This document shows, in pieces, positions 24,814 through 33,716 of a stretch of 64,000 bases of DNA. The stretch lies in assembly GCA_964501725.1 (NCBI GenBank), contig CAZCTO010000001.1, positions 124,001-188,000 on the forward strand, given 5' to 3'. The stretch is from CAZCTO01 sp964501725. Its GTDB lineage: Bacteria > Bacillota > Clostridia > Saccharofermentanales > Saccharofermentanaceae. The position numbers and the translations under genes were made by a program. Position 1 is the first letter of the stretch, and each line of letters starts with the position of its first letter. The notes beneath the pieces were generated by a model, which was not told where the DNA came from, did not search any database, and saw only the letters and a list, made by a program, of their open reading frames with translations.

Positions 24814-27813
24814 TTATCCTTTGTCTTCCTCGCGATGTCTTCTTCTTCGCGGTTTAACCGAAGTTGCAATCTCTAATTTCTCGATTGCAGTCTTTCTGGC
24901 CTGTTTCTCTATATGTGAAGTATCCGAAGGCAGATATGCCCGGGATTTCGTCAGCATTGTCTTAAGGTATAACCCCGTATAGGATGCCGGATTCTCGGCA
25001 ATTGCTTCGGGTGTCCCCTTAGCAATCACGTAACCTCCTCTGTCTCCGCCCTCAGGGCCTAAGTCAATAATATAATCAGCAGTCTTAATTACATCCAGAT
25101 TATGCTCAATCACCAGAACAGTATTACCATTTTCTGTCAGTCTTTGCAATATGTCAACAAGCTTGTGTACGTCTGCGACATGAAGACCGGTAGTCGGTTC
25201 GTCCAAAATGTAAAACGTATGCCCGGTGCTCCTTCGAGAGAGTTCTGTAGCAAGCTTGACCCTTTGTGCCTCGCCTCCGGATAGTTGTGTTGACGGTTGC
25301 CCCATTCGAATGTAACCCATACCGACATCTACAATGGTCTCGAGTTTTCGTCTGATTTTCGGAATACTCGAAAAAAATGAAAGTGCTTCTTCCACAGTCA
25401 TATCCAAAACATCCGCTATGCTCTTGCCCTTGAATTTGACCTCGAGAGTTTCTCTGTTGTATCGTCTTCCCTTGCAAACGTCGCATGTCACGTATACGTC
25501 CGGCAGAAAATGCATCTCAATCTTATTGACTCCGTCCCCACTGCAAGACTCGCAACGCCCGCCCTTCACGTTGAAACTGAATCTTCCGATCTTGTATCCC
25601 TTGGCTTTTGCATCCTCAGTGGTCGCAAAAAGCTCTCTGATATAGTCGAAACATCCCGTATATGTCGCCGGATTGGATCTCGGCGTTCTTCCGATCGGTG
25701 ATTGATCAATGGAAATCACCTTATCGAGATATTCTTCTCCCTGCATTGAATCAAATGCACCCATTTGCCTTCTCGCACCATTCAGATCGGTCGCTAATTT
25801 CTTCAAAATAATGCCATTAACCAGAGAACTCTTCCCTGATCCGGATACTCCCGTAACGCAAGTGAACAGGCCAAGCGGTATTTCAATATCAATGTTTTTT
25901 AGATTGTTTTCATGAGCGTTAAACACCCGCAGATATTGGTTGCTTGGTATTCTCCGGACTTCAGGTATCGGGATGTGCTTCCTTCCGCTCAAATACTGCC
26001 CGGTAATTGAATTCTCAACCTTTTCGATCTCTTCAGCGGTACCATATGCTACGATAGACCCACCGTGCTCACCTGCACCGGGGCCCAAATCGACGATGGC
26101 ATCGGCTTCTCGCATTGTTTCTTCATCGTGTTCGACGACAAGTACCGTATTCCCGAGATCTTTTAGCCTCTTAAGGGTCTTCAAGAGTCTGGCGTTGTCT
26201 CTCTGATGCAGCCCTATGGAGGGCTCGTCCAGAATATAAAGGACTCCCATTAGTCCGGATCCGATCTGTGTGGCCAGTCTGATTCTTTGGGCTTCACCTC
26301 CGGATAATGTTGCAGATGAGCGATTAAGAGTCATATATTCGAGGCCGACATCCATAAGAAAACCAAGTCTTGCACGGATTTCCTTCAAAATCGGATCAAC
26401 AATCGTTCGGTCACGTTGCGAAAAAGTCTGCTTCTCCAGATATTCCATACACTTTTGAATCGGCAGGCAGGTTAGCTCATATATGTTGAGCTCACCGATG
26501 CGGACAGCAAGCGTCTCTTTGTTCAGTCTGGCTCCGTTACAAGATGAACATGGATGAATCGTCATATATTGCTCGTAATATTCCTTCATGTCATCAGAAC
26601 CGGTCTCTCTATAACGCCTCTCCAGGCTCGGTACGATTCCTTCCCAGGAAGAACGGTACTCGGCTCCGTGAGAAAACTTGCTGTTGCGTGTATCTACAAC
26701 CAAAATCTCTTCGCTATTCCCAAAGAGAATTATATCCTGAATCTTCTTCGGCAATTCATTCCATGGTGTGTCCAGAGAAAACTCATACTTCTTCGATAGC
26801 GCTTCGATAAAAGATCTTCCCCAACTGGTCTCATCGTCAAAATTCCATCCGCCCGTTCGAATTGCGCCGTCGTTTAAAGATTCTTTCGGTTTAGATACAC
26901 AAAGCAGCGGATCCACATACGAATGCGTCCCCAGCCCGGAGCAGTCCGGACATGCACCAAAAGGATTGTTAAAGGAAAACATCCTCGGCGTCAACTCTTC
27001 GAAGCTGATTCCGCAGTCCGGGCAGGAATATTTCTGTGAGAAAAGATGCTCGGACTCGCTATATGAAATCTCGCCGAAATCATTCTCTTGCCCGGGGATC
27101 TGGATAACGGCGCGAAGAAGGCCATCTGAGAGCTTCGTTACGGTTTCAATAGAATCAGACAGGCGTCCGTGAATATCTCTTCTGATAATAATACGGTCAA
27201 TCACAACATCAATCGAATGCTTTTGATTCTTTTCGAGAACGATATCATCATCGAGTTCAAACATTTCGCCGTCCACGCGAACGCGAGCATAACCGGCTTT
27301 TCGAAAATCTTCAAATACCTTGGCAAACTCTCCCTTGCGGCCGCTGACAACAGGAGCCATCAGCATAACCCGGGTGCCGTCCACATAACTCATGAGTATA
27401 TCAATAATCTGATCGATGGATTGAGAGGTAATTTCTTTGCCGCAGGAAGGACAATGCGGAATTCCAACGCGTGCATAAAGAAGACGAAGATAGTCATATA
27501 TCTCCGTAACAGTGCCAACCGTCGAACGCGGGTTCTTACTGGTTGATTTCTGATCGATGGATATTGCAGGAGATAGTCCGTCAATCTGGTCGACATCAGG
27601 TTTCTCCATCTGTCCGAGGAACAGTCTTGCATATGAGGAAAGTGATTCAACATATCGCCGTTGTCCCTCCGCATAAATCGTGTCAAACGCCAGAGAAGAT
27701 TTCCCTGAGCCGGAAAGTCCCGTCAAAACAATGAATTTATCTCTTGGAATATCCAGATCAATGTTTTTCAGATTGTGCTCACGAGCCCCTTTGATGCGTA
27801 TATATTGTTCCAT
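24814..27813 (-). CDS. uvrA: Excinuclease ABC subunit A
   Basis: A 999-residue damage-recognition ATPase of nucleotide excision repair, which loads UvrB on damaged DNA. Both ABC halves are complete: GLSGSGKSSLAFDT and GVSGSGKSSLVNG as Walker A, LSGGEAQRIRLATQIGSGL and LSGGEAQRVKLATELSRR as signatures. Zinc sites appear as CPSCGKE, CPDCGISFEE ... CPDCSGLG and CESCSGDG ... CDVCKGRRY. I set the start at ATG 27813 (MEQYIRIKGAREHNLKNID) with GAGGT 9 nt upstream; the longer frame to 27894 runs across the promoter. No uvrB is in the window. A near-LexA box sits in the leader (27838-27849). Confidence 0.96.
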   Translation of the reverse strand: MEQYIRIKGAREHNLKNIDLDIPRDKFIVLTGLSGSGKSSLAFDTIYAEGQRRYVESLSSYARLFLGQMEKPDVDQIDGLSPAISIDQKSTSKNPRSTVGTVTEIYDYLRLLYARVGIPHCPSCGKEITSQSIDQIIDILMSYVDGTRVMLMAPVVSGRKGEFAKVFEDFRKAGYARVRVDGEMFELDDDIVLEKNQKHSIDVVIDRIIIRRDIHGRLSDSIETVTKLSDGLLRAVIQIPGQENDFGEISYSESEHLFSQKYSCPDCGISFEELTPRMFSFNNPFGACPDCSGLGTHSYVDPLLCVSKPKESLNDGAIRTGGWNFDDETSWGRSFIEALSKKYEFSLDTPWNELPKKIQDIILFGNSEEILVVDTRNSKFSHGAEYRSSWEGIVPSLERRYRETGSDDMKEYYEQYMTIHPCSSCNGARLNKETLAVRIGELNIYELTCLPIQKCMEYLEKQTFSQRDRTIVDPILKEIRARLGFLMDVGLEYMTLNRSSATLSGGEAQRIRLATQIGSGLMGVLYILDEPSIGLHQRDNARLLKTLKRLKDLGNTVLVVEHDEETMREADAIVDLGPGAGEHGGSIVAYGTAEEIEKVENSITGQYLSGRKHIPIPEVRRIPSNQYLRVFNAHENNLKNIDIEIPLGLFTCVTGVSGSGKSSLVNGIILKKLATDLNGARRQMGAFDSMQGEEYLDKVISIDQSPIGRTPRSNPATYTGCFDYIRELFATTEDAKAKGYKIGRFSFNVKGGRCESCSGDGVNKIEMHFLPDVYVTCDVCKGRRYNRETLEVKFKGKSIADVLDMTVEEALSFFSSIPKIRRKLETIVDVGMGYIRMGQPSTQLSGGEAQRVKLATELSRRSTGHTFYILDEPTTGLHVADVHKLVDILQRLTENGNTVLVIEHNLDVIKTADYIIDLGPEGGDRGGYVIAKGTPEAIAENPASYTGLYLKTMLTKSRAYLPSDTSHIEKQARKTAIEKLEIATSVKPRRRRHREEDKG

Positions 27814-27837
27814 TATAATGATTACCTCAACAAATCC

Positions 27838-27849
27838 GAATGTATGTTC
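27838..27849. promoter_or_regulatory. Near-match to a Gram-positive LexA (SOS) box upstream of uvrA
   Basis: The minus strand reads GAACATACATTC, one base away from the GAAC-N4-GTTC core of LexA boxes in Firmicutes. It lies between the likely -10 region and the uvrA start, where a repressor would act, and uvrA is a classic SOS gene. Confidence 0.5.
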
Positions 27850-27865
27850 CCTCTGAGAAATCAGT

Positions 27866-27894
27866 TTATCACAACTGATGATTGTATGATTCAA
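27866..27894 (-). promoter_or_regulatory. Possible uvrA promoter
   Basis: On the minus strand TTGAAT (27889-27894), 17 nt, then TGATAA (27866-27871). The -35 is good and the -10 is poor. Confidence 0.4.
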
Positions 27895-27990
27895 ACTTTT
27901 TCGAGCATTCGGAAAATTAACAATTTGTTCTCTTTGTCTCTTGCTTGACTGTGCGTCCTATGATATCATTCCATTTGCGTCAATGTTAAC

Positions 27991-28065
27991 GGCCCTATGG
28001 TCAAGCGGTTAAGACGCCGCCCTCTCAAGGCGGAGTCAGGAGTTCGATTCTCCTTAGGGTCACCA
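27991..28065 (+). tRNA. tRNA-Glu (anticodon CUC)
   Basis: A complete cloverleaf: acceptor GGCCCTA with TAGGGTC, anticodon stem CCGCC/GGCGG around loop CTCTCAA, T-arm AGGAG-TTCGATT-CTCCT, and encoded CCA. It is a single tRNA unit; TATGAT at 27959-27964 with TTGTCT 19 nt before it may be the promoter. Confidence 0.96.
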
Positions 28066-28071
28066 GCGCAG

Positions 28072-28094
28072 CACCCGCGGAAGCGGGTGTTTTT
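28072..28094 (+). terminator. Terminator of tRNA-Glu
   Basis: CACCCGC-GGAA-GCGGGTG followed by TTTTT, 7 nt after the tRNA. A stable 7-bp stem with a tetraloop. Confidence 0.9.
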
Positions 28095-28099
28095 ATGTA

Positions 28100-28134
28100 A
28101 TACGCCGCAGAAATCAATTCTGCGGCGTATTTTT
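28100..28134. terminator. Second hairpin terminator between tRNA-Glu and citrate synthase
   Basis: A 13-bp stem (ATACGCCGCAGAA with TTCTGCGGCGTAT) around a 5-nt loop, followed by TTTT on the plus strand. It lies between convergent units and can protect both, although the T-run favours plus-strand termination. Confidence 0.75.
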
Positions 28135-28151
28135 AGTTATGGAAACATATC

Positions 28152-29522
28152 TTAGCTTTGCCCTCGTTGATCAAAAGGAAGGTATCTTCTTCTTTTTTGA
28201 ACACATTTATATGCCGGGCGCATAATTCTTCCGCCTGAAACCACTTCTTCAATACGATGAGCACTCCAACCGGCAATTCTGGCACATGCAAATATCGGCG
28301 TAAAAAGCTCCGGGGGAATACCGAGCATAGAATAAATGAAACCGGCATAAAAATCGACGTTCGCACAAACAATTTTTCCGTTCTGTTTAACGTTGTTGAA
28401 AACCTCAGGCGCCAGTCTCTCCGTAATCGTATATAGTTCGTATTCTTCTTCGCGTCCGACTTCGTAAGCAAGGGAGCGGGCATAATCACGTAACAGTTTT
28501 GTTCTGGGATCCGAAACCGTATAAACGGCATGCCCGATGCCGTATATCAGACCGGAGCGATCATATGCTTCCTTACGAAGAATCTTGGTGAGGTAATCGC
28601 AAATTTCCATCTCATTGCGCCAGTTCTTCGTGTTGTCGCGAAGTTCTTGCATCATTGAAAAAGCCTTATTACTGGCTCCGCCATGCTGAGGGCCTTTCAG
28701 AGATCCGATTGCCGCCGCAATAACGGAATAAGTATCCGAGCCGGATGAAGACACGCAATGCGTCACAAAAGACGAATTATTGCCTCCTCCGTGCTCCGCA
28801 TGCAAAACAAGAGCCAGATCCAGAATTCTTGCTTCGAGATCCGAAAATTGCCCGTCAGGACGAATCATGTGAAGAATATTCTGTGCTGTATTGTATTCGG
28901 GAACCGGCGAGTGCAGAAACAGGCTCTCCTTCTCAACATAGTGCCGTCTGGCCATGTATCCGTGTGAAATCAACACAGGGAAACGAGCAATCAACTCTAT
29001 ACACTGCCGCAGAATATTCTCAATGGCAAGATTATCCGGATCATCGTCATACGTGTACAACGCCAGAACCGTTCTAGCCAATTTATTCATAATATCCGGA
29101 CTCGGCGCGCGGAGTATCATATCCTCCGTAAAACTATGCGGAAGTTCTCTGCAGGTGACGAGGAGATCGCAGAACATCTTCAGTTCCTCTTCCGTCGGAA
29201 GTTCTCCGAAAAGCAGAAGATACGCAGTCTCTTCAAATCCGAATCTCTTTTCCTGATAGAAACCGGAAACAATATCCGAAATCTCTATGCCCTGATAAAA
29301 AAGGCGCCCTTCAACGGGAACCCGCTCCGCATCATCCATAATGTACGACATAACTTCGCCGACTTCAGTGAGACCGACAAGCACACCGGTTCCATCGGCA
29401 TTTCTAAGCCCGCGCTTAACGTTGTACCGTTCATAAAGAGACGGTTCGATTCTTGCCTTAACCGTTGCTTTTTCCGCAAGTGCCGCAATTGTCTCTATTT
29501 TTTTTTGAGAATCATCTCTCAT
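28152..29522 (-). CDS. Citrate synthase
   Basis: A 456-residue citrate synthase joining acetyl-CoA and oxaloacetate. The catalytic residues sit in VLHAEHGGGNNSSF (His), GIGHAVYTVSDPR (His) and ANVDFYAGFIYSMLGIP (Asp). The N-terminal extension and the sequence type resemble citrate synthases of anaerobic Clostridia. I chose ATG 29522 because AGGAGGTAATCTG precedes it perfectly; a start eight codons earlier would overlap this site. It follows aconitase by 47 nt in the same direction. Together they make the first two steps toward 2-oxoglutarate and glutamate; no isocitrate dehydrogenase is nearby. Confidence 0.94.
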   Translation of the reverse strand: MRDDSQKKIETIAALAEKATVKARIEPSLYERYNVKRGLRNADGTGVLVGLTEVGEVMSYIMDDAERVPVEGRLFYQGIEISDIVSGFYQEKRFGFEETAYLLLFGELPTEEELKMFCDLLVTCRELPHSFTEDMILRAPSPDIMNKLARTVLALYTYDDDPDNLAIENILRQCIELIARFPVLISHGYMARRHYVEKESLFLHSPVPEYNTAQNILHMIRPDGQFSDLEARILDLALVLHAEHGGGNNSSFVTHCVSSSGSDTYSVIAAAIGSLKGPQHGGASNKAFSMMQELRDNTKNWRNEMEICDYLTKILRKEAYDRSGLIYGIGHAVYTVSDPRTKLLRDYARSLAYEVGREEEYELYTITERLAPEVFNNVKQNGKIVCANVDFYAGFIYSMLGIPPELFTPIFACARIAGWSAHRIEEVVSGGRIMRPAYKCVQKRRRYLPFDQRGQS

Positions 29523-29569
29523 CAGATTACCTCCTGCTGCAATCATTCATACTAATCAGAATTCGCATA

Positions 29570-31504
29570 TCAGGTGCTTTGTCGTGTATAGTTCAACAAC
29601 CCGCCGCACAAAAGGATATCTGCCTGTCTTCCGGATATTGTGCAGTCGACTTCAAATGTCAGTTTCTTCGTTACGTTCATGATCTTGATCTTTGTACCCC
29701 CGGGCGCTGCGGCGATCTGCCTGCGCGCGTCCTCCAGAATCAACTCATCAAGTACGGATATTTTATCATAATCACCCGGGTTCGAGAACGTCATCGGCAA
29801 TATTCCGTTATTAATCAAGTTAGCCATATGAATTCTCGCGAAAGATTTTGCTATAACACCCTTTACCCCGAGTTGCAGCGGTGCCAGTGCAGCGTGCTCT
29901 CTGCTGGAACCTTGACCGTAATTTGCACCTCCGACAATGAAGCCCCCGCCGTTTTCCTTGGCCCTTTGGGGAAAATCAGGGTCGCACGGAGTGAGACAGA
30001 AATCAGCAAGATACGGAACATTGGACCGGTAAGGGAGCAGTTTTGCATTCGAAGGCATAATATGATCCGTTGTAATGTTGTCTTCCAGTTTTATCAACGT
30101 TTTGCCGATTACTTGTTCAGGCAGACTCATGTTGACCGGAAATGCCTTAATATTAGGTCCGCGTACGACTTCGATGAAAGTTGAATCCGCTGGCGGCATG
30201 ATGACCAGGTTATCATTAATCAAAAACCGTTCGGGCATAATCACTTCAGGCGCTTTCCCGAATTTCAAAGGATCTGTAACACATCCGGTAAGGGCCGCGA
30301 TAGCAGCGGTCTCCGGACTGACCAAATAAACGTTGGCTGATGCGGTTCCCGAGCGCGCATAGAAATTTCTGTTGTTTGTCCGAAGTGATACGGCATCCGT
30401 CTTGGGTGATTGTCCCATTCCGATGCATGGTCCGCAAGAACACTCCAGTATTCTGGCACCGGCAGCAATCATATCCGCAAGAGCACCGCAGTCGGCAAGC
30501 ATATTGAAAACCTGCTTCGATCCGGGTGCAATCACCAAAGAAACATCTTCGTGAACGGTTTTCCCCTTAAGAATCGACGCCACTTTCAACATATCCAGAA
30601 GTGATGAGTTGGTGCATGATCCGATGCAAACCTGATCAACCTTCAGCCCTTCAATCTCGGAAACAGGAACGACATTATCGGGCATGTGCGGTTTTGCAAC
30701 CATCGGCACTATTTCGGATAAATCAACCCGAATGGTCTCATCATAGATGGCGTCCGGGTCAGCACTCAACGGAACGAAATCGTTTTGCCGTCCTTGTGCG
30801 ATCAGAAATGCACGGGTTACTTCATCCGATGGGAAAATCGAGGTCGTTGCGCCAAGTTCGGCGCCCATGTTCGTGATTGTCGCTCTTTCCGGTACCGACA
30901 ATGCCGCAAGACCGTCGCCGGAATACTCGATAATCTTCTTTACCCCGCCCTTGACGGTCATGACGCGCAGAATTTTGAGAATAATGTCTTTTGCCGTCAC
31001 CCACGGACGCAGACGACCGGTCAGCTCAATACGGACCATCTGCGGCATCTCCAGAAAATAGGGACCGCCGCCCATCGCTACCGCCACGTCTAAACCGCCG
31101 GCGCCGATGGCAAGCATTCCGATACCTCCGCAGGTTGGTGTATGACTGTCGGAACCCAGAAGTGTCTGCCCCGGTACTCCGAAACGTTCAATATGAACCT
31201 GATGGCAAACCCCGTTGCCGGGCTTCGAAAAACGGATGCCGTATTTCGCGGCAACTGTCTGTATATATTTATGGTCGTCGGCATTTTCAAAACCGGATTG
31301 CAGCATATTGTGGTCGATATAGGCAACCGACAATTTCGTTTTCACTCTCTGAATACCGATGGCCTCAAATTGCAGATAAGCCATGGTACCTGTTGAGTCT
31401 TGTGTTAATGTCTGATCTATCTTCATGGATATTTCGGAGCCGACCTTCATCTCACCCGAAACGAGGTGATCCCGGATAATTTTCTGTGCGATTGTAAGTC
31501 CCAT
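29570..31504 (-). CDS. Aconitate hydratase
   Basis: A 644-residue aconitase of the shorter type found in many anaerobes (the large enzymes have about 890 residues). The three Fe-S cysteines are in QVCIGSCTNSS and ECSCGPCIGMG. Other active-site stretches are TGTMAYLQFEAIG, GSDSHTPTCGGIGMLAIGAGGLDV, and GANYGQGSSREHAALAPLQLG in the swivel domain. It turns citrate into isocitrate. GGGGGAATAAGAT precedes ATG 31504. It leads the two-gene acn-citrate synthase unit, behind a promoter whose -35 overlaps a perfect palindrome. Confidence 0.94.
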   Translation of the reverse strand: MGLTIAQKIIRDHLVSGEMKVGSEISMKIDQTLTQDSTGTMAYLQFEAIGIQRVKTKLSVAYIDHNMLQSGFENADDHKYIQTVAAKYGIRFSKPGNGVCHQVHIERFGVPGQTLLGSDSHTPTCGGIGMLAIGAGGLDVAVAMGGGPYFLEMPQMVRIELTGRLRPWVTAKDIILKILRVMTVKGGVKKIIEYSGDGLAALSVPERATITNMGAELGATTSIFPSDEVTRAFLIAQGRQNDFVPLSADPDAIYDETIRVDLSEIVPMVAKPHMPDNVVPVSEIEGLKVDQVCIGSCTNSSLLDMLKVASILKGKTVHEDVSLVIAPGSKQVFNMLADCGALADMIAAGARILECSCGPCIGMGQSPKTDAVSLRTNNRNFYARSGTASANVYLVSPETAAIAALTGCVTDPLKFGKAPEVIMPERFLINDNLVIMPPADSTFIEVVRGPNIKAFPVNMSLPEQVIGKTLIKLEDNITTDHIMPSNAKLLPYRSNVPYLADFCLTPCDPDFPQRAKENGGGFIVGGANYGQGSSREHAALAPLQLGVKGVIAKSFARIHMANLINNGILPMTFSNPGDYDKISVLDELILEDARRQIAAAPGGTKIKIMNVTKKLTFEVDCTISGRQADILLCGGLLNYTRQST

Positions 31505-31535
31505 ATCTTATTCCCCCGCTATTCACTGAATGTTT

Positions 31536-31574
31536 ATTATCAGTCAGATGAAGATGCTTTGTCAAGTTGACAAA
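31536..31574 (-). promoter_or_regulatory. Promoter of the aconitase/citrate synthase unit with overlapping palindrome
   Basis: On the minus strand TTGACA (31560-31565), 18 nt, then GATAAT (31536-31541). A 17-bp perfect palindrome, TTTGTCAAGTTGACAAA (31558-31574), covers the -35 box, so a dimeric repressor would exclude RNA polymerase. Confidence 0.7.
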
Positions 31575-31635
31575 ATACCCAAGCGGAGTGATTTTGCAAG
31601 GCCGAATGCTGTAAGTTGCATATTTCCGAGGTGAT

Positions 31636-33042
31636 TTATCCCAGTTGAATTTTGGATTCCGGATAAATATTGGTTGTCGGTTTCGGATCACGGATAGCAA
31701 GCGAGATGGCAAACACGATCGGCCCGACTCTTCCGATAAACATCGCAGGGATCATAAATATATGACTTAATGATGTTAATCCCGGTGTTTGCGCGGAAGT
31801 TACTCCGACCGTACCGAACGCCGAGGCAGACTCAAACAGTAAATCAAGATATTCGAAATCACCGTTTCGAAGTGCCGCCGCTTCGGTAAATGTCAGAATG
31901 ATCGATAAACCAACCATAACCAAAAGACCCAGGATAAATATTGAAATCGCCCGGGACACTGAGCTTCGTGAAATCTTGTTATTAAAGATGACAACTTCTC
32001 CCCTGCCTCTGACTTCCGCCAGCACAGCATAGAAAAGCAACATAATGGTCGAAACTTTTACACCGCCGCCGGTCGAACCCGATCCTGCACCGATAAACAT
32101 CAGAATTACCGAAATCAATTTAGTACCGTCATAAAGATTCGCCATATTGACCGAGTTAAATCCTGCGGTACGCATTGTTACCGATTGAAAAAACGCAGCG
32201 ATCGGTTTTTGCCAGGCCGGCAGAGAGCCCATTGCCATTTCTCCTGGATTGCCCCACTCGACAATCAGGAAAAAGAGCATGCCTATGATGACAAGCGATG
32301 TAGTCATAACAAGAGCAATTTTGCTTTGGAGCCGAAGTTTGCGATTCTTATAATAGTCAAACAAATCACGCCAGACTATGAATCCGAGGCCTCCGAATAT
32401 AATTAAAAAACCTATGGTAAATATAACGACCGGATTCCCGTTAAATGCGGTCAGGCTCGAAAACGGGCCGCTCGCGGTATTCCCCATTAAATCGAATCCG
32501 GCATTACAAAACGCCGAGATCGCTAGAAATCCGGCTTTGGCCATACCGTTTCCCACGCCGAAAAGAGGAATAAATTGTGTTGAAAGCAGTACGAATCCGG
32601 TAAATTCAAAGAGGATTGTCGTCATTAATATTGATTTAAGCAACACCGGAAGTTCGGTATAAGAAAAACTGCCGGCTGACTCCTGTGCAATCATTCGTGC
32701 GCGAAGACCGACTCTTTTGCGGATGAAATTCAGAAACACCGACGTTATCGTGATCAGGCTGAGACCGCCGATCTGGATAAGTATAATCATCACTGTTTTC
32801 CCGAATATTGAAAACGTTGTCGCCGTATCAACGACAATAAGTCCGGTAACGCAAGTACAGGAAACGGTTGTGAATAACGCATTCAAAAGGCCGATACTCT
32901 CTCTGCTGAGCGTTGCGATCGGTAAGGATAACAGGATTGTTCCGACAATGTCCAACATCAGAAAGCTTGCGACGATCATTCGAGCCGGCTTGGCAAAAAG
33001 CCACCGGAAAAAATTATGTGAGCTGCTTTTCTTGATTAACAT
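31636..33042 (-). CDS. ktrB: Potassium uptake channel subunit, TrkH/KtrB family
   Basis: A 468-residue membrane protein with about ten hydrophobic segments. Each of four repeats carries a filter-like loop, for example VSCTCVTGLIVVD, NAGFDLMGN, TMRTAGFNSVNM and AFGTVGVTSAQT. This is the pattern of TrkH/KtrB subunits, which move potassium with sodium or protons. The length is nearer to KtrB (about 450) than TrkH (about 485), but the distinction is soft. It starts 1 nt after the stop of the KtrA-like subunit and should form a complex with it. Confidence 0.9.
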   Translation of the reverse strand: MLIKKSSSHNFFRWLFAKPARMIVASFLMLDIVGTILLSLPIATLSRESIGLLNALFTTVSCTCVTGLIVVDTATTFSIFGKTVMIILIQIGGLSLITITSVFLNFIRKRVGLRARMIAQESAGSFSYTELPVLLKSILMTTILFEFTGFVLLSTQFIPLFGVGNGMAKAGFLAISAFCNAGFDLMGNTASGPFSSLTAFNGNPVVIFTIGFLIIFGGLGFIVWRDLFDYYKNRKLRLQSKIALVMTTSLVIIGMLFFLIVEWGNPGEMAMGSLPAWQKPIAAFFQSVTMRTAGFNSVNMANLYDGTKLISVILMFIGAGSGSTGGGVKVSTIMLLFYAVLAEVRGRGEVVIFNNKISRSSVSRAISIFILGLLVMVGLSIILTFTEAAALRNGDFEYLDLLFESASAFGTVGVTSAQTPGLTSLSHIFMIPAMFIGRVGPIVFAISLAIRDPKPTTNIYPESKIQLG

Positions 33043-33043
33043 T

Positions 33044-33700
33044 TTAAGTTTTAACCATCTCTTTCCAAATCAGCTCCACATTTTTATTCGAACAAACCAT
33101 CATCATCAAGTCACCGCCGTGCATAACCGTACTGCCTCGCGGGGTAATCACCTTGCCGTCTGCGGACGTAATAACAACCACCTTGGAATCATTCACAAAT
33201 GAATAGTTCTCGAGCTTTTTTTCACACGCCTTGGATGTCGGGCTGAGAATGAATTCAACCAGTACTTTATCCGATTTCCGAATCTTATGAACGATTCTTA
33301 ATCCGAGATGGTCAATTTCCTGTTCAATCATCTCCGCGAGTATCTTGGTGCCGGAATAGGATTTGTCCACCCCGAATTTCTCCATAACCTCAAGATTTCT
33401 GGGATTATTTACTCTGGCTATCGCAAGCGGCACTCCGAAATTTCGTTTGGCAACTTCGCAGGCGATCAAGTTATTCTCATCTTTTCCGGTAAGCGCAATC
33501 AACATGTCCGCATCTTTACACGCCGGTCCGAGAACAGACGGAATCGTACCGTCACCTTTAATAACCACAACATTGAGCTGATTCGCAATTTTGGTTGCCG
33601 AATCCTCGTTTTGCTCTATAATGACAATTTCATGTTCGTGAGTCAGTTCACGAATCAAATAATACGCTACTTTACCGGCCCCGATAATGACAAGTTTCAT
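33044..33700 (-). CDS. ktrA: Potassium channel regulatory subunit, KtrA/TrkA family
   Basis: A 218-residue cytoplasmic subunit. The RCK_N Rossmann fold is MKLVIIGAGKVAYYLIREL, with an acidic residue after the second strand (IVIIEQNED) as for nucleotide binding, and ADMLIALTGKDENNLIACEVAK. From about 135 comes the RCK_C domain. Rings of such subunits gate KtrB in response to ATP/ADP or NAD(H) and cyclic di-AMP. It lies between the second KtrA-like gene (16 nt upstream) and ktrB (1 nt downstream). Confidence 0.9.
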   Translation of the reverse strand: MKLVIIGAGKVAYYLIRELTHEHEIVIIEQNEDSATKIANQLNVVVIKGDGTIPSVLGPACKDADMLIALTGKDENNLIACEVAKRNFGVPLAIARVNNPRNLEVMEKFGVDKSYSGTKILAEMIEQEIDHLGLRIVHKIRKSDKVLVEFILSPTSKACEKKLENYSFVNDSKVVVITSADGKVITPRGSTVMHGGDLMMMVCSNKNVELIWKEMVKT

Positions 33701-33716
33701 TTTCTCTACTCCTTAC

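Noticed and set aside
27959..27973. A firm promoter call for tRNA-Glu
   Set aside because: TATGAT and TTGTCT are present but the spacing is 19 nt, and a better TTGACT at 27945 has no -10 at proper distance; left as a remark only.
29465..30184. A 239-codon open frame on the plus strand opposite aconitase
   Set aside because: The minus strand has full aconitase motifs; the plus frame shows none and lacks a start signal.
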